Shown here: in pieces, positions 35,731 through 46,827 of the stretch
Layout: each line of letters opens with the position of its first letter
Position numbering within the stretch: position 1 is the first letter of the stretch
Source of the DNA: Macrostomum hystrix
Taxonomy: Eukaryota > Platyhelminthes > Macrostomidae
DNA: 64,000 nucleotides
Reading direction: 5' to 3'
Assembly: GCA_950097015.1 (NCBI GenBank)
Contig: CATNEN010000030.1
Coordinates: forward strand, 605,001 to 669,000
Notes under the pieces: generated by a model
What the model saw: the letters and a program-made list of their open reading frames with translations, nothing else
Told to the model about the DNA's origin: nothing
The model's database searches: none
Translations under genes and position numbers: made by a program

Positions 35731-36960
35731 TGAGGGCTGATCCTCACACGGTTGTTAAGGCTGATCCTCACACGGTTGTTAAGGCTGATCCTCACGCGGT
35801 TGTTAAGGCTGATCCTCACACGGTTGTTCAGGCTGATCCTCACACGGTTGTTAAGGCTGATCCTCACACGGTTGTTAAGGCTGATCTTCACACGGTTGTT
35901 AAGGCTGATCCTCACACGGTTGTTAAGGCTGATCCTCACACGGTTGTTAAGGCTGATCCTCACACGGTTGTTAAGGCTGATCCTCACACGGTTGTTAAGG
36001 CTGATCCTCACACGGTTGTTAAGGCTGATCCTCACACGGTTGTTAAGGCTGATCCTCACGCGGTTGTTAAGGCTGATCCTCACACGGTTGTTCAGGCTGA
36101 TCCTCACACGGTTGTTAAGGCTGATCCTCACACGGTTGTTAAGGCTGATCTTCACACGGTTGTTAAGGCTGATCCTCACACGGTTGTTAAGGCTGATCCT
36201 CACACGGTTGTTAAGGCTGATCCTCACACGGTTGTTAAGGCTGATCCTCACACGGTTGTTAAGGCTGATCCTCACACGGTTGTTAAGGCTGATCCTCACA
36301 CGGTTGTTCAGGCTGATCCTCACACAGTTCATTGTTGTTAATGCTGATCCTCACACGGTTGTTAAGGCTGATCCTCACACGGTTGTTAAGGCTGATCCTC
36401 ACACGGTTGTTCAGGCTGATCCTCACACAGTTCATTGTTGTTAAGGCTGATCCTCACCAGGTTCACAGTTTTTAAGGCTGATCCTCACACGGTTGTTCAG
36501 GCTGATCCTCACACAGTTCATTGTTGTTAAGGCTGATCCTCACCAGGTTCACAGTTTTTAAGGCTGATCCTCACACGGCTCATAGTTGTTAATGATCCTC
36601 ACACGGCTCATAGTTGTTAATGATCCTCACACGGCTCATAGTTGTTAATGATCCTCACACGGCTCATAGTTGTTAATGATCCTCACACGGCTCATAGTTG
36701 TTAATGATCCTCACACGGCTCATAGTTGTTAATGATCCTCACACGGCTCATAGTTGTTAATGATCCTCACACGGCTCATAGTTGTTAAGGCTGATCCTCA
36801 CACGGCTCATAGTTGTTAATGATCGTCACACGGCTCATAGTTGTTAATGATCCTCACACGGCTCATAGTTGTTAATGATCGTCACACGGCTCATAGTTGT
36901 TAAGGCTGATCCTCACACTGCTCATAGTTGTTAATGATCCTCACATGGTTTATAGTTGTA
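35731..36960. repeat. 24-bp minisatellite passing into a 28-bp variant
   Basis: Units of GGCTGATCCTCACACGGTTG plus TTAA up to about 36430. A mixed zone with TTCATTGTTGTTAA follows, then units of AATGATCCTCACACGGCTCA plus TAGTTGTT to the end. A block of about 14 units near 35800 recurs near 36060. The region 35270-35730 before it shows no feature. Confidence 0.95.
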
Positions 36961-38091
36961 AGGGCTAACCTTAAAAGTCCACGGGTGACAAATGCTTTTG
37001 GCCACAGTTGTACTTTTGTTGTTTTCAAAGCATGAAATCAGAACTAGATGTCAATAGAGTGTTGGGATAGTGAATTTGCTAGTCTAATTATCAATAAGAG
37101 GAATATCAAATCACCTGGAAGCCTATGAATATATAAATGTCAATTTCAACCAAAAATAGCTGAAATTATTAATAAAGAAAAGAAGCCTAACTTAGCAGGT
37201 GCTTTTTCCTTTTTGATGTTAGCCGATTTAGGTGCTCATTGTCTTAGCTGCGGGAAGAAATAAATGAATACAAAAGAATGCAGTCTCAAAGAAAACTAGA
37301 GCGAATACTCAAGATAACTCAATAATGCTACTCACGCGAGACATACAGGCTCAGTATTTGGCTTTGGCTGCTCAGCTAGTCCTCACCTCCAAAAAAGAAC
37401 TAAGAAATACTGGAAATAGTCAGTGATGAAGGAAGTCAGGAAGCTGGATTTGAAAAAATAAAGGGCCTGGACTGGGACCCTATTGCTTGCCGACAATGAG
37501 ACTTCTGTGCTAGGAGAGGCGACAGAAGCGTAGAGACGTGGCACCGATGAATGCAACGCTGACTGACAGAGGGGAGGACGAAAAGAAAAAGTGAGACAGA
37601 TGGGAGAAAAAGCGTTTGGAGGGGAGCTTAATACAATAGATTTTTTGCCCCTGTCTTGCATCGACCCTCGGCGTCAAGTCATTTTTTGGCGTGGCTTGGC
37701 TATGTACAAATAATATTTACTAATAGAAAACTGCGGCGAACAGATAGGGAAAGTTATCGGCTGAGAAATAGGTGCGACCACCCCTGACGGCGCCCCGCTG
37801 GCTGCTGCCCCGCCACCCCGCCACCTCCGCCCAGCTCCGCATGCGGACCTGGCGCACTCTTCAGACAGAAGCGCAGAGGAAAAAAAGATTGTTGCAATGG
37901 CTGGGGGTCTATTGAATGGGAGGGGAGCGATGTGCACGTGGGAAATCAGCGAGGATTCTGGGTGAGTGGATGGCGCTGGGATGGGGCGTCAGGTTGCATT
38001 GAATAATTCAGGCGACTCGTTTAAAACAAAAAACCAGCCGCCCGGATGTTGCCGCCTCGCGCCCAGATCCTCGCCCCACTCAAGGCCCTGT
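36961..38091. other. Spacer without recognised features
   Basis: Mostly AT-rich. A GC-rich patch at 37780-37860 and 38030-38090 has no convincing frame. Confidence 0.4.
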
Positions 38092-38439
38092 TTAAGAGGC
38101 CTTCTCTATAGGGATGCGAACAGTTTGGGAGAATAAAGTCTGGGCCAACTTTTCATGGCGAATGCTGAGAGTGAGCACAATGGCTGGGCTGGTTTGTCGG
38201 TGAGGCGTTGAGGCATTGTCCTTTCCTATCGTAAAAACCCTTTGAGCCGGGCTTCTATACCATAGGATCCCGGACCCGCCTAGTAAACGTTTGTGGTTAC
38301 TGCGGTTCCATGCAATTAATATCTCCAGATGATCAATAATTTCATTAATTTTTGTGGCTCTCTTCATAGTCATGGTGCGGGCCGTAATTTGCATGCCTAT
38401 CGAGTCCATTTTCACAAGCCAATCTGAAGCAATATTCAC
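38092..38439 (-). CDS. Candidate terminal exon, unrecognised
   Basis: A minus-strand frame of 115 codons begins right after a good acceptor (TCTATTATTTCAG ending at 38440) and ends at a stop at 38092. The composition is protein-like (DWLVKMDSIGMQITARTM, NEIIDHLEILIAWN) but matches no family I know. It is more AT-rich than the confirmed exons, and no partner exon was found, so this could be chance. Confidence 0.22.
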   Translation of the reverse strand: MNIASDWLVKMDSIGMQITARTMTMKRATKINEIIDHLEILIAWNRSNHKRLLGGSGILWYRSPAQRVFTIGKDNASTPHRQTSPAIVLTLSIRHEKLAQTLFSQTVRIPIEKAS

Positions 38440-38544
38440 CTGAAATAATAGACAGCGACCTGATATACGCGTATTAGCATTTGTGCTTTGAACAGAATAG
38501 CTCTGAGCACATTCTGAGCTCCTGCTCTGAGAAACACACTGAAC

Positions 38545-39425
38545 TAGTAGAGTCACACTGGACTTGCAGAGTCACACTGGACTTGCAGAGTCACACTGGA
38601 CTTGCAGAGTCACACTGGACTAATAGAGTCACACTGGACTAGCAGAGTCACTCTGGACTAGCAGAGTCACACTGGACTTGCAGAGTCACACTGGACTTGC
38701 AGAGTCACTCTGGACTTGCAGAGTCACACTGGACTTGCAGAGTCACACTGGACTTGCAGAGTCACACTGGACTTGCAGAGTCACTCTGGACTTGCAGAGT
38801 CACACTGGACTAGCAGAGTCACACTGGACTTGCAGAGTCACACTGGACTAATAGAGTCACACTGGACTAATAGAGTCACACTGGACTAGCAGAGTCACAC
38901 TGGACTAACAGAGTCACACTGGACTAGCAGAGTCACTCTGGACTAGCAGAGTCACTCTGGACTAGCAGAGTCACTCTGGACTAGCAGAGTCACACTGGAC
39001 TTGCAGAGTCACACTGGACTTGCAGAGTCACACTGGACTTGCAGAGTCACACTGGACTAATAGAGTCACACTGGACTAGCAGAGTCACTCTGGACTAGCA
39101 GAGTCACACTGGACTAACAGAGTCACACTGGACTAATAGAGTCACACTGGACTAGCAGAGTCACTCTGGACTAGCAGAGTCACACTGGACTAGCAGAGTC
39201 ACACTGGACTTGCAGAGTCACACTGGACTTGCAGAGTCACACTTGAATAACAGAGTCACTCTGGACTAGCAGAGTCACACTGGACTAATTGAGTCACTCT
39301 GGACTTGCAGAGTCACACTGGACTAGCAGAGTCACACTGGACTAATTGAGTCACTCTGGACTAGCAGAGTGACACTGGACTAGCAGAGTCACACTGGACT
39401 AACAGAGTCACACTGGACTAATAGT
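38545..39425. repeat. 19-bp minisatellite
   Basis: About 46 units of AGAGTCACACTGGACTAGC with variants TTGC, AATA, AACA and AATT at the end, and CTCTGG for CACTGG. Confidence 0.96.
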
Positions 39426-39490
39426 CGCACATCTCAAAACATTTAGTCACATCCTACGGCAGAGTTTAGAAATATTTTAGCCGGTCATAG

Positions 39491-39646
39491 CTCGTGTTTG
39501 CAAAGTGGGATACTATCTTCACAAATATCTGCCATATTAGCCGCAGTGTTGATGGAATTAGCGACGCCATCCTGGCGCAGGTGCCCCTCATTAGCCCAGT
39601 GTCGCAGCAGACCACACCCGCACCTAGCGCTATAAACACTGGCCAG
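39491..39646 (+). CDS. Candidate internal exon, unrecognised
   Basis: A 52-codon open segment bounded by an acceptor-like AG (39489-39490, after TTTTAGCCGGTCATAG) and a donor GTGTGT at 39647. It is phase 0 on both sides and its composition is exon-like (KWDTIFTNICHISRSVDGIS). An acceptor at 40957 could join it to a short terminal exon ending in TGA at 40977, but then the next ATG would be only a few bases on. Gene membership is unresolved. Confidence 0.3.
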
Positions 39647-39962
39647 GTGTGTCAGAGAAAACTGTTGCAAATTCCTGAGCAGCTGAGTGGGCGGATCAAC
39701 TGAAATTTTTGTCACCGACCTCAGGCCAAACAGTGCTGTAGTAGTCAACAATGACTATCTATTGAGCATATTTTTATTTGACTGAGCACTGATCATAGAA
39801 GAGTTTCTTGATCCATGGTTTGAGCAGGCATAGGGTTCTATAGAAAGAGACAGACATACAGTTGACAGGAGGAATTCAATCGGTTTAGAGCGACTGTTTA
39901 GAGCCTGTTTAGTACCGGAGATGGGGAGGGGCTGCAGAGGTGGTGGTACAAGGTAGCTCACT

Positions 39963-40193
39963 ATGGGGAGTTTTGTTGCCATTGTTTTCTGTCTCGCGGC
40001 TCAGGCATGCAGTGCACTGCTTGGCGCTGGCCCTGACCCTATGTCCCACCCTCCCTTGTCTGCTCTCCAACCTGCGGCGGACGAAAGGGAAGAGCACTTG
40101 CCTAACCAAGGGCAGTTGGGAATAAAATTGTGGGGGCCTATCCATTGGCCTCGCCATTCCCCCCTCCACCCCTTGCGTGTCGTTGGCGACTAA
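39963..40193 (+). CDS. Possible small secreted protein
   Basis: An ATG-started frame of 76 codons. The first 18 residues (MGSFVAIVFCLAAQACSA) look like a signal peptide with a plausible cleavage site after ACSA. The remainder is Pro/His-rich with one dibasic-free acidic stretch (DEREE), so a neuropeptide-type precursor is not supported. An overlapping minus-strand frame is also open, and I see no splice or promoter evidence. Confidence 0.25.
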   Translation: MGSFVAIVFCLAAQACSALLGAGPDPMSHPPLSALQPAADEREEHLPNQGQLGIKLWGPIHWPRHSPLHPLRVVGD

Positions 40194-40604
40194 AAGAATA
40201 GAAAAAGAGTGGATTGATGAGATAATATATAGATAGACATTGTTTCAAATTCATTGTAGGCAATTTGCTTCCGGACTCAGAAAACACTGTTCTGTTAAGT
40301 CAGTTTCAAAGTCGCGAAACCGTTCGATAGCTTTTATTCCAAGGGTAAGTCTGCTGGTTTTATTTTCTTGTCCTCAAGAATGCTGAGTCTGCTCCCGTTA
40401 GCTTCTATTCCTAGGACAGGTAGGTAGTTGAAAGGCAGGCAACTGTTTCATTCACCTGCAGCTTCAAATTTTTAATGAGCTGTCAGGGCGGTTGCACTTG
40501 TTCGCAGGAGAGCCAAAATAAATGTTCGATCGGCCCTCTTATCGTTTTCCTCCACTCACGTACTTCGCTTCCCTTCTTGCTTTTTCTTTGACTTTCCGCA
40601 CTGC

Positions 40605-40800
40605 TTCGTGGCCACATTGATTTTTGGCGCAGCCGCGGAGCGAATGCTTGTGGCTTGTCGTGCAATTTATGTTCATCATGGTGTACTCAGACAATTAAAC
40701 CTGCACGTCTGTGTGCCCAGCTGTGCTATCAGCAGAGTCTGACTAGGAGTCAGCAGAATGGCGAAATCCCCTTTCGCTGGTTGCGGGTCGACTGTCTCGA
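40605..40800 (+). mobile_element. SINE family A, diverged copy
   Basis: Contains GTGGCCACATTGATTTTTGG, CGCAGCCGCGGAG, GGCTTGTCGTGCAATTTATG, a TAGGAGTCAGCAGAATGG word and GCTGGTTGCGGGTCGACTGT. The tRNA head is missing. Confidence 0.7.
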
Positions 40801-40981
40801 ACTGACGCGCCAGGGCCCACAGCTCCATGCAAAGTTTATTATATTTTCCCATGCAAATCATTCAATTCAAAACTGAAAATCATTCTCATCATTCAAAACT
40901 TCTGATTGCGTACCGTAGCAGACAGAATACCCTGATATTTCAGTCGCTGATTTTCAGACAAACCGCAACCTGGCCTGAGGC

Positions 40982-42328
40982 ATGAACGACAGGGGAGTCT
41001 CTGGAAGCGGCGGCACCAGCGGCTCTGCGCCGGCTCGCGTGCAGCCAAGCGTGGCGGCATTCTACGATTGGTCCAGCAACATCACGGGCTGCGTGCAGGT
41101 GCGTCAGTACCAGCCAGAACCAGGACCAAAGCCAACAGTACTATCAGCAGGCCTATCACAGGCATCCGGATTCGAACATGCAGCAGCTGGTCGCCTCCCG
41201 TGCAGCTGGCGGCACTGCCCAAGTGTTCCCGGTGCGCAAGCCTAGTAAGGCCACTCTGACCAAGATGCGCCAGTACTACAATCCGGGCGTCCGGCTGCTG
41301 CAGGCCGGACGGCCCGCAGATCTGGCGTGGCGCGAGGCTGAACAACTGACCAAAGGCGAGCGGCATCTGGCGCAGGCAAGGGGGGCGGGCGCCAGAACTT
41401 GTGGCGTTGCTGGAGTTGGCGCCGGCGCCGGTATAGTGTCACAGGTGTTCTCCTGGGAGGAAGAGGCCGCTGTCTCTGGAGAATCGGCATACCACCAGAT
41501 GTCCGCGAGTTCTTTCAAGGTGAAGGACGTAGTCAAGCTGCAACATTGCAAATTATTTCCGGGTTAGCTCGACTCCTAATTCGTGGAGTCGATAGGTTTT
41601 CTATGAACTTCAGCTTCATCATTTATGTGTTGCCATATTTCTTTTAGTTTGCGACCATTCAGTGCTATACCAATAGGACAGTCGTATTACTCGTGTCAAT
41701 GAGACGAAAAATAGCAATAATTAACAGTACTTCCATGGCAAACTTCAACGACCAATTCTATTTTGGACCCAAATCAAGACTCAAATCAGTTCGATTGTGA
41801 CTGTAATGTGACTGGGATCATTTTTTTCTATTTTTTCAAGCTGAGTTGGTATTAGGAACTCCAATGGGTAGTAAAGATTCTGAACACTGACAAAGTTTGA
41901 AAACTCTATTTCAGACGTCAACTCAGTCGATGACACACCAGGACCCTGTCGGCGACTGCCAGTGCAGCTACGACCCTCGCCTGTATCCAGTGTACACCTC
42001 CCGCAGCCAGGGCCCCATGTGCGTTGTTTGTAAGCGCCGTCGCCGAAATCGTCATCGCAACGCAGCCGCGACGGAGTTCAACGGTGCTGTCGACGAGGAA
42101 GACGAAGAAGCTGCGATGGCGCCGCCGAGTACGCCGCGGCCAACTGAGGCGCGCGCTGAGGTGGCAGCCGTCTGGGACGGAGAGCGGCGCGCCACCACGT
42201 TGGACATTTTTCTGCCGAACGCCGAGCGCGAGCCGGCATCACCACTGCCGCAGCCAAGAAGCGACTCGGCGCGCAGTCAGCGCACGTTGAGCAGCCCGGA
42301 CCCGCCGTCGCTGGCGGAACTGCAGTGA
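40982..42328 (+). CDS. Unrecognised three-exon protein
   Basis: Exons 40982-41098, about 41148-41519 and 41915-42328, all phase 0, give about 300 residues. Exon 1 is Gly/Ser-rich, ending SVAAFYDWSSNITGCVQ. Exon 2 is Gln/Tyr/Arg-rich, with VFPVRKPSKATLTKMRQYYN and LAWREAEQLTKGERHLAQAR. Exon 3 has a Cys-rich patch (CQCSYDPRLYPVYTS then MCVVCKRRRRNRHR), then acidic and Pro/Ser-rich stretches. Intron 1 would be only about 50 bp (donor at 41099; acceptor AG at 41146-41147 or 41149-41150), short enough that a frameshift is the alternative. An AG acceptor ends at 40957, 24 nt before the ATG. No transmembrane segment or signal peptide was seen. The arrangement suggests an intracellular adaptor or nuclear protein, but no function is assigned. 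Confidence 0.6.
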
Positions 42329-43141
42329 CTTATAGACACTGCAGTGGCTATATTAAATATCACTCTTATTATTAAAGAGTTATCGCAGCCAACGAAACAT
42401 AATTTATAGTGATTATATTTCTCATCGCTCTAATACAAGTATATTGCTTTTTAGATTGCTTGTTGTTTTTACTAGCTGCGATAAGGCCATAATTGATTAC
42501 AGTTCATTTCGTCTTTCATTGAAGAAATGGAGAGCCAGAAAATTTTATATGGAGAACTTTTTTTAATTAGTTTAAAAAAGCAATCCATATATTTCTGTTT
42601 TAGATTTATTGTCCAAAAACCTAAAGGGCTATAATAAACTAGGTAAATAAACAATTGCTTCTGTACTCAGCATAGTTGTATGCAAGAGGGGCTATCTTGA
42701 GACAAACGTTTTATACGCAGTCTCCATAATCCACAATCTGTTAACTCTATTATTCCCGAAGAGATCAAGAAAAAAGGGTACTTGCCTCTCCAAAAATCTG
42801 TACAAATTCCAAAATATGTACTTAAAAATGGGTCACTATTATTCCGAGTTGTATTCTGTCAGTATGGTATTCTAGGACAAACATCATCGCAACCTCCATA
42901 AAATTCTCAATAGAAATGTTTCCAACAGTATCTCCAGGAAATTACTATGCCAAGCACGAGCCCAATTACAAGAGTAAGTACCGAAGCAAACTAGAATGCA
43001 GCCGACCACACAATAAATGCCCGCAATATTAATCTAGCTCTCCAAAGATACTGGTACGCTCGTATCACAAGAATGGAGTAATTGTAAAAGGACTATGATA
43101 GCTACTATGACTTTGCAGAAATCATTAAGCAATCGTAAGTT
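42329..43141. other. AT-rich spacer between the unknown gene and the viral relic
   Basis: No coding segment or repeat array was seen. The left end of the viral relic is probably somewhere here but no terminal inverted repeat could be identified. Confidence 0.4.
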
Positions 43142-43148
43142 TTTTCTC

Positions 43149-43475
43149 TCACATTCTCTCAATGATCAACGTCAATACAAACTCTTCAACGTTGAAATCA
43201 ACGTCAGCACCATCTTCCGTCTCAAACTGCAGCACAATCTCGAGAGTCTCCTTATCACTCAATGCAACTCTTTTCACTGGATTTGGTTTCTCTACTAGCA
43301 TCTGTCCTCCAGCAACAGAGTTTGAGATGTTGTACAAAATATTCGTTCGCTTTCCCTTAAATACCCAATCAATACTGAGATTACTTCTGATTTGAATATT
43401 CAAACCCTTTACAATGTCTGCGATTTTGGGCGCTAAGAACAGACCGCTTGCATAAAAACCGTTTTTTTCGAGCGT
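43149..43475 (-). pseudogene. Viral-relic minus-strand ORF of unknown function
   Basis: The open frame extends upstream of its first ATG (43403) to about 43475. It has alternating hydrophobic and polar residues suggestive of beta structure and ends in a hydrophobic strand (EEFVLTLIIERM). A minor capsid (penton-type) role would fit its beta-rich look and position but is only a guess. Confidence 0.4.
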
Positions 43476-43639
43476 TTCAGACTAGATCTCACATATGCAG
43501 AAAAACATCTTACGCGTTAGACAAAACATACTTACGTAGGAGTGTATATTTTACTGTGCGCAGTTAAAACAGAGGAATAACTTCTTCTGTAATAAATCAG
43601 CTCAATAAAAAAAACTTCTCGAATAACCCTCTTAAAGCC

Positions 43640-44003
43640 TTCTACAGCAATTAAATTTGCAGCAATTAAGCAAGACAGCTTACTTGATTCTAAAAACACA
43701 ACTAAAAATAGTCAGACACCATTTCATAAACTACCAGGAAAATATTCTCCAGAAATTCTAGCTAACTCTGAATTCGTTCGCTTCCTTAATTTACCAGGAG
43801 AGCTAGAAGAGGACACAACGAGAAGAGCCACTGATCCATATTTTAGTCTTGATGTACATAAGATAGACAGGCATTTCACATCAGCATCGGGTGATTACTA
43901 TTTTCAATCCCAAGCCTTTAATCCAAAAGCCCCCACACGATCATCCACTAGGGCTGAGCTTCTAGTGATTCCACATGATACAGAAATAAATGTAAGAGTT
44001 TAA
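43640..44003 (+). pseudogene. Viral-relic ORF without a start codon
   Basis: About 115 open codons ending at a TAA at 44001-44003. Hydrophilic, with a phenylalanine/proline-rich first half (FVRFLNLPGELEED) and an IPHDTEINVRV end. No family recognised. Confidence 0.4.
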
Positions 44004-44149
44004 AATTAAATAATTGAAACCAAAACAGTGAATAAACTCAGCAGAATTATCGACTCTAAGAAACCCGGTGTTGCGACAATTAAAGGTACGAAAGTGAAAG
44101 TAGATCCAATCCAACATCAAATCCATTGTAACAATCAAACATTGTTACA

Positions 44150-44493
44150 ATGTCACTGATGAGAAGACAGGCGGGATTCTTCCTTTGCTTACACTTATCC
44201 CCATCATCGCAGGTGCGCTTGGTGCTGCAGGAGGTGTAGCATCAGCTTTGAAGGCTGACAATGACAGAGCACATCAACGAGAGATGGAGAAAATCTTCGC
44301 TAGAGAAAAAAGAGTGAGAATCGGGGAAGTAATGGGTAGTTGTGAATCTGTTGATGAATCAGTTGATGAATCAGTTGACACTTCAGTCAGCAAATCAGAA
44401 ATAATTAAAGCTATCATGCTGCATAAAGCAGATTCACTATACTCCGTATGTGAAAATAGAACAGAACAGAATCTGCTTCTAATTACATGCTAG
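44150..44493 (+). pseudogene. pX-like capsid/core peptide gene, frameshifted
   Basis: It starts MSLMRRQAG; after a one-base frame change near 44170 it enters a hydrophobic Gly/Ala segment (LTLIPIIAGALGAAGGVASA), then a charged helix and an acidic SVDESVDESVD repeat. The arrangement of a short Arg-containing start plus a Gly/Ala-rich hydrophobic helix matches the pX-type proteins seen in Polintons and adenovirus-like elements. This is inferred by pattern, not by alignment. Confidence 0.5.
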
Positions 44494-44554
44494 CTTTAAT
44501 TCCTCATACTTTACACATCACTTGAAAGTGACCACCCTATAGTTTTTGTTTATT

Positions 44555-44975
44555 TTTACCTGAAGCAAATCCTGAAAAAATTGTCGAATATTTCTTTCAA
44601 AATAATTATCCTCAAGCTCAAGCGTTTCAACATAGAAGTCAAGTCCTGCTGTGTCAACAGAAATTCAATACAGATTTAGGCTACCTCGGGAGCTGTGCAA
44701 TGCAGCAAGAAATTATTAAACAGCTTCAGTCTTCAGAACAGTGCACACCGGTGAAGAAGCCGGCGACTGAACACCAACAAAACAAGCAGGAACAGGAAGA
44801 TCTTGAACGTACAATCCGCCAGGTTGAGTCAGAACTACAAACTGAAGACATTAAATTTGCATTAACATACATTTACGGCTACAATACTGGAGAAATCACA
44901 GACCCCGCTAATTCCCAACCCACTCTGATTCCCTTACGGACATTTACGACTTCAAAGACAGAATCCAATCAGTAA
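44555..44975 (+). pseudogene. Viral-relic ORF, Gln-rich
   Basis: About 140 open codons; the first ATG is at 44700. The middle has a Gln/Glu-rich coiled-coil-like stretch (HQQNKQEQEDLERTIRQVES). Not recognised. Confidence 0.35.
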
Positions 44976-45842
44976 TTGGTCACACACTGGAGTCACGTAA
45001 GACCTTCAAAATTCAGTTATCATTCAAGATTGAGTTTTAAATGACCACGAAACCCATTGAGCGTCTTGAATACTACTTCTAATACATTAATACATTAATA
45101 CATTAATACTAAAGCTCTACCCTTTACTCCCACTGACACACAGGATCCATTTCTTCAAGAGATCAGTAAAAAGATTGACGCCTTCACAGCCAGAGGATCA
45201 GGTTGGGTTGTTCAGGAATTAGTAATGATCATAATATTTGACCCTCTCAAAGCCTCATCAAAGAGCTCCCGCCAATCCTAGCAAATAAAAAGGCTTGTAT
45301 TAATGTGAAAAATTATGACCAATGCTGCGCCTTATGGGCCGTTCTCTCTGCCATATGGTATGAGAAAGATCGAGCCCACCCAGAGAGAACTTCCTATTAT
45401 GAAATTTATTTTGGCGCAAAACTTCAGGAATGTGATAAAAAAGGAATTTCCTTCAATAGAGGCGGCCTGGCAATTGATCAAATCCCAAAGCTAGAGGAAG
45501 TATTTAATTATAAAATCAAAATCACTGTCTTTGAATGGAATGAGAAGAGCGAAAAAGTGCAAATAGTCAGAGCTAGCAAGAATTATGAGATAAAGGATAG
45601 ATCCTGAAGGTTGGCGTCGCATAGATGTCGATCTTCTAATCAAACTTCAAGAAAATGCCCACTACGTCTGGATCAAAGATCTTTCCAGGCTCCTCCACAA
45701 GCAAATTAACAATCATCATGAACCGGTAGCAATCTGCCGTCTTTGTCTGAAGCATTATAGTGGACCCGATCGTGTTGAAAAACTTAAAGTGCATGAATTG
45801 ACCTGTGAAGATCATCCAACCAACTGCCACTTCCAAAGGTTG

Positions 45843-46827
45843 ATGATAACAACAACAACAACAACAAAATACGCTGTCAGATGGAAAAAAGCAGCGTCCA
45901 GTGCACGCAGGGACTACTAAAACACTAAAACTACTAAGAGTGTTTTAGTAGTCCCTGAGTGCACGCTTCAGAGCCTGGGCGCGAACAAAGGCCGCACCGC
46001 CGGCAGTGTCCGGGGCGCCAGCATCGGCCAGCAGGCAGTCGACGAAACACAGAGTTCGGGCCTGGCCGCGCCGGTAGGGTGCCTGCAGCGTTAGCAGCAG
46101 CACCTCCTGCACCGGCTGCGGGCAGTAGGACTCGGCGCGGATGATATGGCCTGCCAGCTGGAGTCGCCGAAGTCGCAGCCGTTCACTTACACGGGCCAGG
46201 CCGGCGCGGCGATAGAGTGCCGCGTTAGTGATCCGCTCGTCGCTGATCTTAAAGGCGGCGCGCAGCAGGCCAGCGTGCGCCGCATTGACTTGCTGCTCGA
46301 GCGAATCCGTCAGCGTCCAGGTCTCGGCGTTGTACAACAGGACGTTCTCGACCACCGCCTGGAACAACGCCGCCCTCTGGCGATCAGGTAGGGCCTCGGA
46401 CTGCAGGACCGCCCTCACAGAACGAAAGGCAGCCCAAGCGTACCGGCGGCGACGCCGCAGATCTTCGCGGACGTCTGGTACCAGACCACCGAGGTAGACG
46501 AACTGCTGACAGCGTGGAAGCTCCGTTACCTGCCCGTCAGCGCCTCGGCAGAAAATTGCGGCCTCGATGTCGCCCGGCACGCAGAGCACAACGGTCTTCT
46601 TCGTGTTGACCAACAGGCCGACACTCGCTGCAGTGCTAACCAGCTTGTCCAGCTGGCGCTGAGCGCCCTCTACGGTAGAGGACAGCAGGGCGAGGTCATC
46701 GGCGTAGCCAAGCACGCTGAGCCGTTTCTCCGGTTGACGTCGACCCACGCGTCGCCGCAGTAGGAAGCCGTCTTCGTCGGTAGGAAGAGCAGTTCGTAGC
46801 ACCCAGTCAAGCACCAGACTATGATAA
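45843..46827 (-). mobile_element. 5'-truncated non-LTR retrotransposon in the viral polymerase
   Basis: A minus-strand frame of 289 codons (46814-45945) contains the reverse transcriptase catalytic block (LGYADDLALLSS near residue 38), the following KTVVLC segment, and the C-terminal RRLQLAGHIIRAE region. The front part of the reverse transcriptase is missing. Beyond the stop lie a 26-bp-stem hairpin and a (TTG)n-type tail. The 7-bp direct repeat ATGATAA flanks the insert at 45843-45849 and 46821-46827, a likely target-site duplication. The frame is unbroken, unlike its host, so the insertion looks younger than the decay of the virus. Confidence 0.85.
45901..45964 (-). other. 26-bp-stem hairpin at the retrotransposon 3' end
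   Basis: Arms 45901-45926 and 45939-45964 are reverse complements with a single mismatch (25 of 26), with a 12-nt loop. The reverse transcriptase stop codon lies inside the stem. It may be a structure recognised for target-primed reverse transcription. Confidence 0.85.

Noticed and set aside
35715-36444. 200-codon frames in three readings
   Set aside because: Artefact of the 24-bp minisatellite, whose period is a multiple of three.
2613-39425. CRISPR arrays
   Set aside because: The repeats are head-to-tail without unique spacers and the host is eukaryotic.
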